Source: Chaenocephalus aceratus (taxonomy: Eukaryota > Chordata > Actinopteri > Perciformes > Channichthyidae). From it: a stretch of DNA of 64,000 nucleotides. Position 1 is the first letter of the stretch. Each line of letters starts with the position of its first letter. The notes below the pieces were generated by a model, which saw only the letters and a program-made list of their open reading frames with translations, was not told where the DNA came from and did no database searches. Where the stretch lies: the NCBI GenBank assembly GCA_023974075.1, contig CM043790.1:16107804-16171803 (forward strand), given 5' to 3'. This document shows, one piece after another, positions 1-13,541 of this stretch. The position numbers were made by a program, and so were the translations under genes.

Positions 1-3564
<3,564 letters not shown>

Positions 3565-3566
<2 letters not shown>

Positions 3567-4948
3567 TGAACATTAGACAGGTCTGCTGACTGGGCAGACA
3601 CACTGACCTCCACCCTTTGCCTGCAGAAAACTACCCTTCATAATTGGCTATTTCTTCTATTACCAGAAAACAAGGCCAACTGTGTTGAGGATATTGAGAA
3701 TCGGTCATTAAACAAGTAAAATGTTTTTTCTTACAAAAGGTAGAAACACATCCACTACTCTCTTTTTGACATTTTCAGTTTTGTCCCCTGAGAAATTAAA
3801 AGACATGCTGTTAAGCATATTTATATAATAACAAAGTCATGTTTCAGTTCATGTGTATGACATCATCAGAATGTGCCTGAAACGTGGTGATGCTAATGAG
3901 CATGCGCAGATGTAATAAACGGTCAGTACTCCAGGCCAAACTCAGTGCGATGTGGTCGTGTGTTTTTTCTGTCCGTTAGTATACTTACAAACTACTTTGG
4001 TTGACTGCAAACGTGGAGACTTCTGCTGAATATAATGTCTCACACAATTATTCACCACTTGAACATTATTTTTTCTTTCCCGGGCCCTGTGATCAACATG
4101 TAAAAGTCTCCTTGGACAAGATCCTGAACACCCAAATTGCTTCTGGTAAAGTTTGTACGAATGTTTATCAATCCTGATGAGCAAGTGGCCCTCTGTATGA
4201 CTGCATCTGCATAAATGGGTGCATGCTTGCTGACCATAGACTAGTGTTGTAAAAAACTCTTTGACTGGTTGCAAAACCTAGAAAAGCACTATGAATGCAG
4301 TACTTTTTACATAATGGTCTGCAACATGCAGCAACAATGACCTGGTACAGATACATAAACAAGGAACAACAAATACACATTTGGAAACTTATAACAGTGT
4401 ACAGAATGACTTACTGAGTAACAATATGGCATATGGGAGGAAATGAAAGGTTAACCTAGGTTCAGGAGTCAAGCCTATTTATACCCGGTGCATTACGCCA
4501 AACGCACAATGTTCAAAACATTGAGAAATACGCTGAAATTCGTATAGTAAAAGTATCTACAAACCACGGATCCCGAATGGTAAATGTACCCATCGGATTC
4601 AGCTGGGCGACCCAGAACACCAAAACGATCTCTCCAACTCCAGGTAGATCTCGGGAATCATGAGCAGCTTCCCTCACACCCCAGTCCTCGGACATTTACC
4701 GCTGCGCATTTTCGGCGCTACTCAGTCTTCAAGTCCACAAACTTAGTCTGACTTCTGAGACGCTGCCCGCCTCCAACCTTTTTTGTGAGGGAAATTATTT
4801 AATTCCCTTCCATTGCTGCGACAGTAAAGCAAAATGTCTTCATCTTTGCTGATCCACCAACATATTCCGGCAGTACGAAACTGCAAGCTGCTCTCGCGCC
4901 TACTGGTTTCTCTCAGGAACCAACCACTGCCAGTGTCGTCAAAACGGA
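3565..4948. other. Noncoding DNA before the transposon nest
   Basis: No gene or recognisable repeat. The last 450 bases are richer in GC and CpG than the DNA before them. They lead directly into sequence shared with element X, so they could be the less-shared left part of X copy B or true flanking DNA. I could not find an X terminal repeat here. Confidence 0.45.
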
Positions 4949-5396
4949 CCACTTTTTTACAGCAATGGCGGATCGTGGAGCCTCTCAATCGTTCCCCGGA
5001 AGTTAGCGCCAAGGCTGGCAGAGCTGTGGAGTTGCAGCATAATAGACCGTTCGTGTTGGATTTTTAAAGGTAAAAAGACGTTTAAAGATTTATATTGCGG
5101 ATATTATCAGCACATCTGAGTCAAATTAACATGTGTATTAAAGGATGTCAGTGGATTATCCCTAAAGCCATATATTTAGGGAATTTACAGATACCAGATT
5201 AGGCTAGGATACCGGATAATGTTAGCAACACACGTTAACCACGAACAGCCTATTAATTCGTTCTCCTAATGTTATTTCCTGCAACGTTGTGGAATTAGAG
5301 AAAAGGGGCTTCTTAACGTGCTTTTATCCAGGGTGGAGGGAGTTATATTAGTTAAATATAACATTGGGGCGTGTGATTGTAGTGGGTGGAGGTGGT

Positions 5397-5403
5397 GAAA
5401 TGA
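5397..5403. repeat. 7-bp target-site duplication of E1, left
   Basis: GAAATGA directly precedes the E1 left end and is repeated exactly at 11119-11125 after the E1 right end. Confidence 0.85.
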
Positions 5404-5903
5404 CAACCCAGTCTCACGGCATTTCGTGTTCACCAACACGATTTTTAATCTATTGATTCGTGTTCACCAACACGATTTGCCCCTTTTTTTCGTGTTGCAC
5501 AGCACGATTTTAAAAGCAATGTATTTCTACTGCCTGCAGCACGTCTTTTTCTCCGGTCGGGTCGTGGGAGACCGGAAGCTGTGTGGTTCATAAAAACATG
5601 TTCTTACTCAATATCAAGCCACAATTATTGCTTTTATTTTAAATCGTATAATTTCGGACTTTTGTTGCCGTCTGTGAGGAAAATAAATGGGGCTCAGAGC
5701 CTCAGGATACTGAAATCTGTATTTTTAAATATTTTTTCCTTCTAATTTGTTATTCTTTTGAAAATAACACACTGTTATTTACTCACCAATAACACACAAT
5801 TATCCTTGCTTTTATTTATTGGTTTAATTCCATAACTCGGGCTTTTTTGGTGTCCGTCAGGAACTGAATTTCAAAATAAAAATAACCGGAAACAGACGTA
5901 GGC
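5404..5903 (+). repeat. E1 left inverted arm with three hairpin motifs
   Basis: Contains three spaced short palindromes: CGTGTTCACCAACACG at 5425-5440 and 5459-5474, and CGTGTTGCACAGCACG at 5491-5506. Each is followed by ATTT. The right arm carries the same trio in reverse, with the middle one degraded. Such repeated subterminal motifs are often transposase-binding sites; that role is inferred. Confidence 0.8.
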
Positions 5904-7690
5904 CTATAAGGGACATTTCGAGCATCATTGCGATTGTCAACATTTCTGAGTTTAGGATGGCCGAAGACACTACACTACCCATAATCCCCAGCTATCGTTT
6001 AGGACTACAGTCCCCGTAAGGTTACGCAGAGCGTCAAACAGCTGTGTGAAATGGAACGAAACCACGCCAGACTACCCAAAACTGGAATCGAACACCCCCC
6101 CAGAACTACACATGCTGTCTATTGTGTTTCGCAAAATGTTCTATGGGACGTCTCTACTGAACGTTTTCGTTTTTCCCACAATTAGAAGTTGGCAGTATTA
6201 AACACATTGGTGTTATCAAATGTAAAACATATAATTAATAAATGGGTGAAAATCGCTTGTGTCCATAATGCGCAGCATTAATATATACCCACATGACAGC
6301 TCATTGCTACTTTGTAATTCTACTCCACTACAATTCAGAGGTTAACCTGGTATTTTTACTCCACTGCATTTATTTGAGTTACTTTGCAGATTCTGATTTT
6401 GTATATTCATTACTCGTTATTCTCTACTAATAGTTAATTAAAGACTGTACATTATGGCTATTTTGCACATCCCTTTCAAGATTTTCCAAGGTTTATTGAC
6501 ATATCATACACAACTACGGTGTAGTTATGCAATGAATGAAACACTTGGGTCACAGGTTCCTCAACAGTGCATTACAAGGCATCTATCAATATGTGTGTAC
6601 CTCCACCATTAAACTGTCATATTCTGCACATTTCTTATTCTATCTACATACATAAGAGTATAATTAATGTGTATAATATCAGTTAAAATAAGTGCTTCAA
6701 CATAGTTAACATTGCAGGAAAGCAATATATTAGACGTTAAGTACTTTGCCAGGCTTAATATTTATCTCTAGATAGATACCCCCAAAGACCTTAATCTGTT
6801 ATTTAATGTTTAAATAAAGGTTAATCCGTTTTTCTGTTTTGCACCTCCTCCTATTAATATCTTTGTACATCCTGCATTAAACTGTTTTATTGTTGAGATC
6901 ACTTATAGTATCTTCTTGATTTTTATATTCTATATTTATACTTTCCCCCTATGAAAGTATGTACTCTTAATATTTTTTTAATCAAATATAACACATAAAA
7001 CAATAATTCAATAACGTGCTTTAACCACTAGGAGGTGCACACAAGGTACACACAGCCATAATAACTTTGTATTATTAGTGTGTATGTACAACATCTGAAG
7101 ATGTATAGTTTTATGCATGCTTTCACATAATTTTACAGCATATTACTATACTATTTCAGACTCAGTATTTACATTCTTACATTCAAAGAAAATCAGTAAT
7201 ATCTTTAAAAACTACAGTCCTTTTCTATCAGCTTTGCACCGTTATGGTGTAAATATAACCTATCTATGAATTAGATCAAATGTAAAAGTCAGCCGAATTA
7301 GTGTTGATACTGCAAGGAGACGTATTGTGCGAAGAGAAATTGAAGATGTTGTTTAATTGTTGATATATTTATGATCCACGTCAAGTATTCAGTTTCGGCG
7401 GCATTTCTTCCAGTTTTTCCAAAGGTCTTCTCATCAGGGCTCTCTAAATAAAGAACTACGGCAGATCTGTAATATGTAATGCAGCCGAACCGTGTATTAC
7501 AATGCCGTTATGTGATGACTTTCAAAGAGAAAAGCAAGAGCACTCGGAATTAAGTATTATTTTATTCTTTTAAAATGTTTTCCGGATTTCATATAATATA
7601 AACACCAAATCCCAGCATGCATTGCGGCTAACACATCCAATCAGCGAGCTTAAAACCATAGCTGAGGATCTTGGGTAATCGCTCGAAATG

Positions 7691-7698
7691 CCTACGTC
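7691..7698. repeat. 8-bp target-site duplication of X copy A
   Basis: CCTACGTC here is repeated at 10595-10602 on the other side of X copy A. The same CCTACGTC lies at the homologous, uninterrupted place in E2, near 22007, which identifies the empty site. Confidence 0.85.
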
Positions 7699-8376
7699 CA
7701 GAGCCATTTAATAGAAGAGTTACGACATCTCCGTTCACTCCAATGGACCACTTTTTTACAGCAATGGCGGATCGTGGAGCCTCTCAATCGTTCCCCGGAA
7801 GTTAGCGCCAAGGCTGGCAGAGCTGTGGAGTTGCATAATACACCGTTCGTGACGGACTTTTAAAGGTAAGAAGAAGTTTAAAGATGTATATTGCGGATAT
7901 TATCAGTACATCTGATTCAAATGAACATGTGTATTAAAGGATGTCGGTGGATTATCCCTAAATTAGTAGATTTAGGGAACGTTTACAGATAACAGATTAA
8001 GCTAGCATACCGAAGCAAGTTAGCAACACACGTTGAACAGCCTTTTAATTGTAAATTCCGTTCTCTTAATGTCATTTCGTCCAACATGTTGAATTAGAGA
8101 AGAGGGGCTTCTAAACGGGATTGTATGCGGGGGTGGAGGGAGTTAAATATTAGATAAATATAACTTTGGTGCGTGTGAGAGTGAGTGTTTTTAGCAGAGC
8201 CATATTGCGTCCTTGTGATTCTGTTGATTATTACCCGTCTGTATAATGTTGCAGCTCAGCTGATTCTGGATTGATGGCAAAGGGAGAGGGACTTAAGTGA
8301 GAGTGAAAACACAAGGTACGTTTAATACTACTGTTTTATATAAGTAAACACCTTATCTCCCCAAGGCAATAGGTGT

Positions 8377-8463
8377 GCTATATAGGTGTGGATAATAGTG
8401 CTGGAGCGACGCATCGACGTCGTCGACGCGTCGCTCCAGCACTATTATCCACACCTATATAGC
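8377..8463. repeat. Perfect 36-bp-arm palindrome at the hAT Z left end
   Basis: 8377-8412 is the exact reverse complement of 8428-8463, with a 15-base loop. The left arm is made of flanking DNA, the 8-bp target duplication GTGGATAA and the first 17 bases of element Z. The inverted duplicate therefore includes non-transposon DNA. Confidence 0.95.
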
Positions 8464-9440
8464 TTCAAAATATCGTCGACGACATATATCTGCGTCGACG
8501 CGTCGCTACACACACGTGGGTGTGTAAACAAAGCAACAAGCCGTTCGCAATCGCACTTCAAACACAATGGAGACTGAAACGGCTACCACCTCCTCACAGG
8601 ATTGCGCACGAAGCCCTCAAACGAAAACATCTCGCCCTAGGTCTTCAAAAGCATGGGAATATTTTAAAGTTAGTCCAAAACGCAAAGATATTGTCATTTG
8701 CAGTCTTTGCCAAATGGAGTTGGCATATCACACAAGCACAACGGCTATGTTGGAACATTTAAAGCGGCAGCTAGCTGTGGTGGCTACCATTAGCAGCTAG
8801 CATTTGCTCTCCGATTTTTACATAAAAATGGAATTATGGATTATAAATTCAATCATTTTTTTATACATAGACGTTAAAAACCTATGGATTAACCGATTCA
8901 GCCGCGTGTTTTCTCATTTTAATGCCATTGAACACGTCTTTTGATCAGATTGACAGCTACGGTGGTGAGACGATCTCCCTAGAAGCTCTGTAAAGGTACG
9001 TGTTGTGATGACTGTATTTGCTTCCCCTGTCGCGAGTCCGGATCACTCAGTGATGATACTATATACCTACATAATCTGTGGAGTCTCAGCTTTAATCGGA
9101 TATCTTGTATGTGCAGCTACGATAAGTAATAAGGGTATCTTTTATCTTGAGTTCTGTGCCAATGTCCGTTAGCATTTTTCGCTCATGGGTAATTTAGATG
9201 CTTCTTATGAGACTTGTGTTTTGTTTTGGTAAACATGGTTTGTATCGGCAGTTAGCTGAGATTATTTCCGTTAATCTGGTATAACACATTAATAGTTTGT
9301 TAAATATTAAAAAAATATTTTTTTACATTACGTTTTTTATGAATTGAACAACAGAAAAATAATCGTTAGATTAGTCGACTAATCGATCAAATAATCGCCC
9401 GATTAATCGTTTTCGAAATAATCGTTTCCCCCCAGCACTA
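8396..9440 (+). mobile_element. hAT transposon remnant Z, nested in X copy A
   Basis: Left end TAGTGCTGGAGCGACGC and right end (reverse complement) TAGTGCTGGGGGGAAACG share the first nine bases. Both are flanked by the 8-bp duplication GTGGATAA (8388-8395 and 9441-9448), the hallmark size for hAT. Short CG-rich subterminal motifs (TCGACG repeats) on the left and ATTAATCG-type repeats on the right are typical of this group. It encodes only a BED-finger fragment (8567-8800), so it is an internally deleted derivative. Confidence 0.85.
8567..8800 (+). pseudogene. BED zinc-finger N-terminal fragment of a hAT transposase
   Basis: The 77-residue frame opens METETATTSSQDC and carries the BED-type pattern SKAWEYFK, then ICSLCQMELAYH, then LEHLKRQ. 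The two cysteines of CSLC and the histidine of EHLK are present. The last zinc ligand expected after LKR is replaced by glutamine, and the frame ends soon after, so there is no dimerisation or RNase-H-like catalytic region. BED fingers are the DNA-binding heads of hAT transposases. The position between verified hAT ends supports this origin. It is non-functional as a transposase; whether the short peptide is made is unknown. Confidence 0.75.
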
Positions 9441-9664
9441 GTGGATAACCCTTTCTCCTGTCTGTTGCTCCCTCTCTCAGCACAAGAACCAGAGGGGGGT
9501 TCAATGGAGCCTGAATACCTGCACTGAGACCCTCACCCTGCACCCTGAGTCTCAACTCTCAGTGTTTTTCAAGCCTTTCCCTGTTTTTTTGTATTAAACA
9601 AAACATTAAGCTCTCCCAATGGTGTGGTTTTCATTTTGTGAAAAAGTGCAAATGCAGTGTTTGT

Positions 9665-9820
9665 ATATAAATCACATATTTTGTTGTGGTTGGTCGTGAA
9701 ATTGCTCCTGCTGACTTGAGCCAGCCATTTTTTCCTCCGCTCTGTGTCAGTGGGGAAGCCGTACATTCGTACTCCTTTCTCGGAGCGATTTGAGCATCCC
9801 CAGGCAGCACAGCAAACCAT
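9665..9820 (-). pseudogene. THAP-domain exon of X copy A
   Basis: Reading from the ATG at 9820 leftward, the protein begins MVCCAAWGCSNRSEKG and continues MYGFPTDTERRKKWL, the first half of a THAP (C2CH) zinc finger. Cysteines 4 and 9 give the C-x4-C pair. A later KICDLY gives the third cysteine, but the expected histidine two residues after it is tyrosine, so the zinc site is incomplete. The frame then runs into unrelated sequence. The THAP domain is the DNA-binding head of P-element transposases and of host THAP proteins. The location inside an 8-bp-duplication element favours the transposase. Copy B holds the same exon at 11755-11907. Confidence 0.7.
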
Positions 9821-10594
9821 GGTGGCGACTAGGAGGCAGCACAGCAAACCAGGACAACACGGAGGAAAAGGCACCGACAAACTGCATGATATGCTCTTCA
9901 ATGTTTATTGAATTCCATGTATTTGCAATGGATGTTCCTAAAGCAACACATTTAACATCATCATCATCATCATGCTGCTGCTAGTCCTTTGATAGTCACC
10001 TGTCGGTCTCCTGTCCTTTCTGAAAGCCATAAAGACGACATTAGTCATTTAGATAACTTGTGTCCTCAATTACCAGGGGATTACTGAAACTACCATGAAT
10101 TTAAGAAAATGGTAGAAATGAATCTAATCTGAATTTTAAAGCATTACTTTAGATCCCCTCCCTCTAAATGTATCAATAAACATTAGAAAGTGATCCTCCT
10201 GACTACCATACAAGTTTAAGAAGATAATATTGGTTTGAAAGAATTCAAAGCTATACATAAACAACAACAGGCTCTTTAACCAAGGCACTGTTAGCCTAAC
10301 ATGTAAACTAGCTGTTCACACTAATCCTAATATTATTACTTAATATTAGCAAATTCTATTTTATTTTTGAAAACATATTGATGTAAATACACATCGATTT
10401 GTTGTATAAATATTGCAAATCAAAACCTTTATTCACTAATAATTACCAAAAATCGTAGTTCTATCTCCTGTTATCAATGCATTCACATTGCCCGCCATGA
10501 ACTTCCGGGGAACGATCCCTCATCTACATGAACCACGTGACGATAACCGTTTTTGGACTTCCGGTGTCGTAACTCTTCTATCTATATGGCGCTG

Positions 10595-10602
10595 CCTACG
10601 TC
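10595..10602. repeat. 8-bp target-site duplication of X copy A, right
   Basis: CCTACGTC, identical to 7691-7698. Confidence 0.85.
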
Positions 10603-11118
10603 TGTTTCTGGATATATTTATTTTGAAATTCAGTTCCTGACGGACGCCAAAAAAGCTCGAGATTATGGAATTAAACCAATACATAAAAGCAAGGATAATT
10701 GTGTGTTATTGGTGAGTAAATAACAGTGTGTTATTTTGAAAAGAATAACAAATTAGAAGGAAAAAAAGATTTAAAAAATACAGATTTCAGTATCCTGAGG
10801 CTCTGAGCCCCATTTATATTCCTCACAGACGGCAACAAAAGTCCGAAATTATACGATTTAAAATAAAAGCAATAACTGTGGCTTGATATTGAGTAAGAAC
10901 ATGTTTTTATGAACCACACAGCTTCCGGTCTTCCTCGATCCGACCGGAGAAAAAGACGTCCTGCAGCCTGCAGGCATGAAACACATTACCAGTAGAAATA
11001 CATTGCTTTTAAAATCGTGCTGTGCAACACGAAAAAAAGGGGCAAATCGTGATGGTTAACACGAATCAATAGATTAAAAATCGTGTTGGTGAACACGAAA
11101 TGCCGTGAGACTGGGTTG
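10603..11118 (-). repeat. E1 right inverted arm
   Basis: Reverse complement of the E1 left arm, from the sequence just inside the X copy A target duplication to the GACTGGGTTG terminus. Small differences show that the arms have diverged since insertion, for example the middle hairpin, which reads CGTGATGGTTAACACG here. Confidence 0.8.
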
Positions 11119-11125
11119 GAAATGA
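11119..11125. repeat. 7-bp target-site duplication of E1, right
   Basis: GAAATGA, identical to 5397-5403. Confidence 0.85.
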
Positions 11126-11516
11126 GGATATCCATCTTGGAGTTCAAGCTAGTATAATATAGTTAACGTTACACAATAATAAGGAAGAGAGCTATATTTG
11201 TGATACATCGCTATTGATATGGATTTAGAGTGCATATTTGAGACTTCCAAACAGTAAACAAAAACGTAACTTATGGGTGAGTGTTTTTAGCAGAGTCATA
11301 TTATGTCCTTGTGATTCTGTTGATTATTACCTGTCTGTATAATGTTGCAGCTCAGCTGATTTTGGATTGATGGCAAAGGGAGAGGGACTTAAGTGAGAGT
11401 AAAAACACAAGATAAGTTTGAAATTGGTCAGCAATTTCCCATCCTATAGGTTGCTAGATGTATCTAACGAACTCAAAGCGTCTTTGGGTTCAGAAAAGCG
11501 CTATATAAAATTAATA

Positions 11517-11517
<1 letters not shown>

Positions 11518-11545
<28 letters not shown>
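11518..11545. repeat. (ATT)n microsatellite
   Basis: About nine ATT units in X copy B. Copy A has the hAT element Z in the corresponding part of X. Confidence 0.9.
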
Positions 11546-11547
<2 letters not shown>

Positions 11548-11754
11548 CCTTTCTCCTGTCTTTGTCTCCCTCTTTCAGCACAAGAACCCCATGGGGGATT
11601 CAATGGAGCCTGAAGACCTGCAATGAGACCCTCACCCTGCATCTGAGTCTCAACTCCCAGAGTTTTGCAAGCCTCTCCCTGTTCCTTATTTTTGATTAAA
11701 CAGACATTAAGCTTCCCAATGGTGTGGTCTTCGTTTTGTGAAAAATATAATTAT

Positions 11755-11907
11755 ACATATGCTGTTGTTGTCTTTTGTGATAGATAAATTGCTCCTGCTG
11801 ACTTGAGCCAGCCATTCTTTCCTCCTCTCTGTGTCAGTGGGGAAGCCGTACATTTGTACTCCTTTCTCTGAGCGATTGGAGCATCTCCAGGCAGCACAGC
11901 AAACCAT
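11755..11907 (-). pseudogene. THAP-domain exon of X copy B
   Basis: From the ATG at 11907 the frame reads MVCCAAWRCSNRSEKG, then MYGFPTDTERRKEWL, matching copy A almost residue for residue through VSRSN, after which the two copies diverge. The first two zinc ligands (C4, C9) and a cysteine at residue 51 are present. No histidine follows and the frame ends in low-complexity sequence. It is a decayed DNA-binding exon of the X transposase. The similarity of both copies argues that it was part of X when X moved. Confidence 0.65.
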
Positions 11908-12040
11908 GGGGGAGACGATATGCCAGGACAACACAGAGGAAAAGGCACAGACAAACTGCATGCATGCTATTCAATGTTTATTGAATTCCATTTATTTACA
12001 ATGGATGTTCCTAAAACAACACATTTAACATCATCATCAT

Positions 12041-12062
12041 GCTGCTGCTGCTGCTGCTGCTA
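12041..12062. repeat. (TGC)n short repeat
   Basis: About seven TGC units, preceded by ATC units. X copy A has a shorter version of the same tract near 9957-9981, so the repeat has changed length between copies. Confidence 0.85.
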
Positions 12063-12875
12063 GTCCTTTGACTCATTGTGCTGTCAGTTGACCATCATTG
12101 ATAGGCACCTGTGGGTCTCCTGTCCTTTCTGAAAGTCATAAAGATTACATTACTCATTTAGATTACTTATGTCCTCAATTACCATGGGATTACTGAAACC
12201 ACCATGAATTAAAGAAATGGTAGAAATGTATCTAATCATAATTTTGAAACCTTCCTTCCCATCCCCTCCCTCTAAATATATCAATAAACATTAGGATGTG
12301 ATGCTCCTGACTACCATACAGGTTTAAGAAGATAATATTTGTTTTAAAGAATTCAAAGCAATAAATAACAGGCTCTTTAACCAAGGCAATGTTAGCCTAA
12401 CATGTATATGTTAACAGGTAAGATAGCTGTTCACACTGTCTATTTTCTACTTTTTGTATATTTTATTTTTATTTAAGATGTTTACATTCTCGATTGTTTG
12501 ATTCTAGTCTTTTAACTGTCTAATGTACAATGCCTTGTCTTTTTCCTGCTGCAGCTTAAACATTTCCCCAATTGGTATTAATAAAGTACTTCTTTTTTTA
12601 TCTTAATCCTCAAATATTAGCAAATTTTACTTTAAAAAAATAAAACATTGATGTAACTACATACACATATCGATATGTTGTATTGCAAATTGAAACCTTT
12701 ATTGACCACTAATTACCAAATTTCTATCCTGTTATTTATGCATTCAAATCATGATTCAAATGCCCCGCCACAAACTTCCGGGGAACTATTGAGTCTCCCT
12801 GAACCACGTGACGATCAAGCATTTTGGACTTCCGCTGTCGCAACTCTTCTATCTATATGACGCTGGTTCCTGCTA

Positions 12876-13541
12876 TAGAGTGGCGAAGTCACGCCCATCT
12901 ACTTCCGCCCCATGGGACCTTATTTCTGAAAATTATGTATTGAATTCAATGGGGAGAGAAAGATTATCTTTCGATCCCGTTTGAATTGTGCCACGAATTA
13001 CACATATGATGTTTGTCAATCTTAAAAAATCATTTCCATGTAAAAAAAGTCACAGTTTGTCATAAAATTGTTGAAATATAAGACTATGAAAAATATGCAA
13101 CTAGAAAGACTACAAATCCCAGAGTCGCGTAAGTGAATTTAGCTAGCTGATATTAACGTTACACATTTAACTCGTGTTACTCACCGTCACCGAAACATTG
13201 TAAAGCCTGTCCAGCATGCTGGAACCGAATAACTCCCCTTTTGTGTATGTACAGTTCTCAACATGGCCAGAGTTGTCGTGATTTTCACCTCTTTTAATAC
13301 TTTTCGCTTCATTCTGAAAGAAAGATGTGAAATATACTAATGTGATGGCCATCTTGGTGTTGGTGACGTATGCAAGCCCAGAGTTGTAGTTCATTAAGCG
13401 CTTCACACAAAAAAAATGTGTTACTTCACAGTTTTACAGCACATTTTTATTTTTTTGACTTGCAAAATTATCTTTTATATTGACAAACATCATATGTGTA
13501 ATTCGTTGCACAATTCAAAGGGGAGGGACTTCGCCACTCTA
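12876..13541 (-). mobile_element. Inverted-repeat element Y, copy 1
   Basis: Starts TAGAGTGGCGAAGTC and ends with the exact reverse complement at 13541. Just inside the left end the sequence ATGGGACCTTATTTC and an interior shared with copies at 40323-40965 and 16069-16330 identify a family. The interior encodes a short exon-like ORF on the minus strand. I see no clear target duplication. The size, about 670 bp, and the lack of a transposase make it MITE-like. Confidence 0.75.
13185..13394 (-). pseudogene. Y-element exon fragment, possible pre-SWIM region
   Basis: The frame from the ATG at 13394 reads MNYNSGLAYVTNTK and continues NEAKSIKRGENHDNSG, HVENCTYTKGELFG and MLDRLYNVSV. It ends exactly at a consensus splice donor (GTGAGT on the minus strand, 13184-13179), so this looks like a captured 70-codon exon. 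Copy Y2 encodes the same segment with substitutions (SIKRGENHYKSGHVES). The pattern of RGE, a few residues, SGHV, then a GEL/G stretch and YNV resembles the segment just before SWIM zinc fingers in large uncharacterised fish proteins. That assignment is from memory of the family pattern and is uncertain. No SWIM cysteines are present here. Confidence 0.45.

Larger units (their letters stand above)
7699..10594 (-). mobile_element. P-like DNA element X, copy A, nested in E1
   Basis: Left terminus CAGAGCCATTTAATAGAAGA and right terminus (reverse complement) CAGCGCCATATAGATAGAAG form an imperfect inverted repeat that continues with GTTACGACA. 8-bp duplications CCTACGTC flank both ends. The unit is colinear with copy B and is itself interrupted by hAT element Z (8396-9440). 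Near its right end, on the minus strand, it encodes the start of a THAP domain (9665-9820). P-superfamily transposases carry an N-terminal THAP domain and make 8-bp duplications, so a P-like derivative that has lost its catalytic part is the best reading. Kolobok transposases may also carry THAP but use TTAA sites, which does not fit. Confidence 0.7.
5404..11118. mobile_element. Long inverted-repeat DNA element E1 (nonautonomous)
   Basis: Begins CAACCCAGTCTCACGGCATT and ends with its reverse complement. It is flanked on both sides by GAAATGA, a 7-bp duplication. The inverted arms are about 500 bp each (about 5404-5903 and 10603-11118). The 5715 bp include the nested X copy A (2896 bp plus an 8-bp duplication), so the element itself is about 2.8 kb. 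No coding sequence of its own is visible. The interior 5904-7510 is homologous, in reverse orientation, to the interior of E2. The superfamily is not established. A 7-bp duplication with CA-starting ends would fit a P-type element, but no transposase links them. Confidence 0.85.
4949..12865 (-). mobile_element. P-like DNA element X, copy B, interrupted by E1
   Basis: With the inserted element E1 (5404-11118) removed, 4949-5403 joins 11119-12865 into one unit that is colinear with X copy A. 4949-5388 matches 7747-8185, and 11278-12865 matches 8186-8320 plus 9449-10594. The right end shows the X terminal motif, reading inward on the minus strand CAGCGTCATATAGATAGAAG. The left terminal repeat is missing, so copy B is truncated or rearranged on that side. 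It carries a decayed antisense THAP exon at 11755-11907. Strand is given by that exon. Assignment to the P superfamily rests on the THAP domain, the CA-starting ends and the 8-bp duplication seen in copy A; it is an inference. Confidence 0.65.

Noticed and set aside
4963..5064. Short ATG frame (MADRGASQS...) repeated at 7762 that looked like a host first exon
   Set aside because: It stops after about a dozen codons and both copies lie within element X, so it is transposon sequence.
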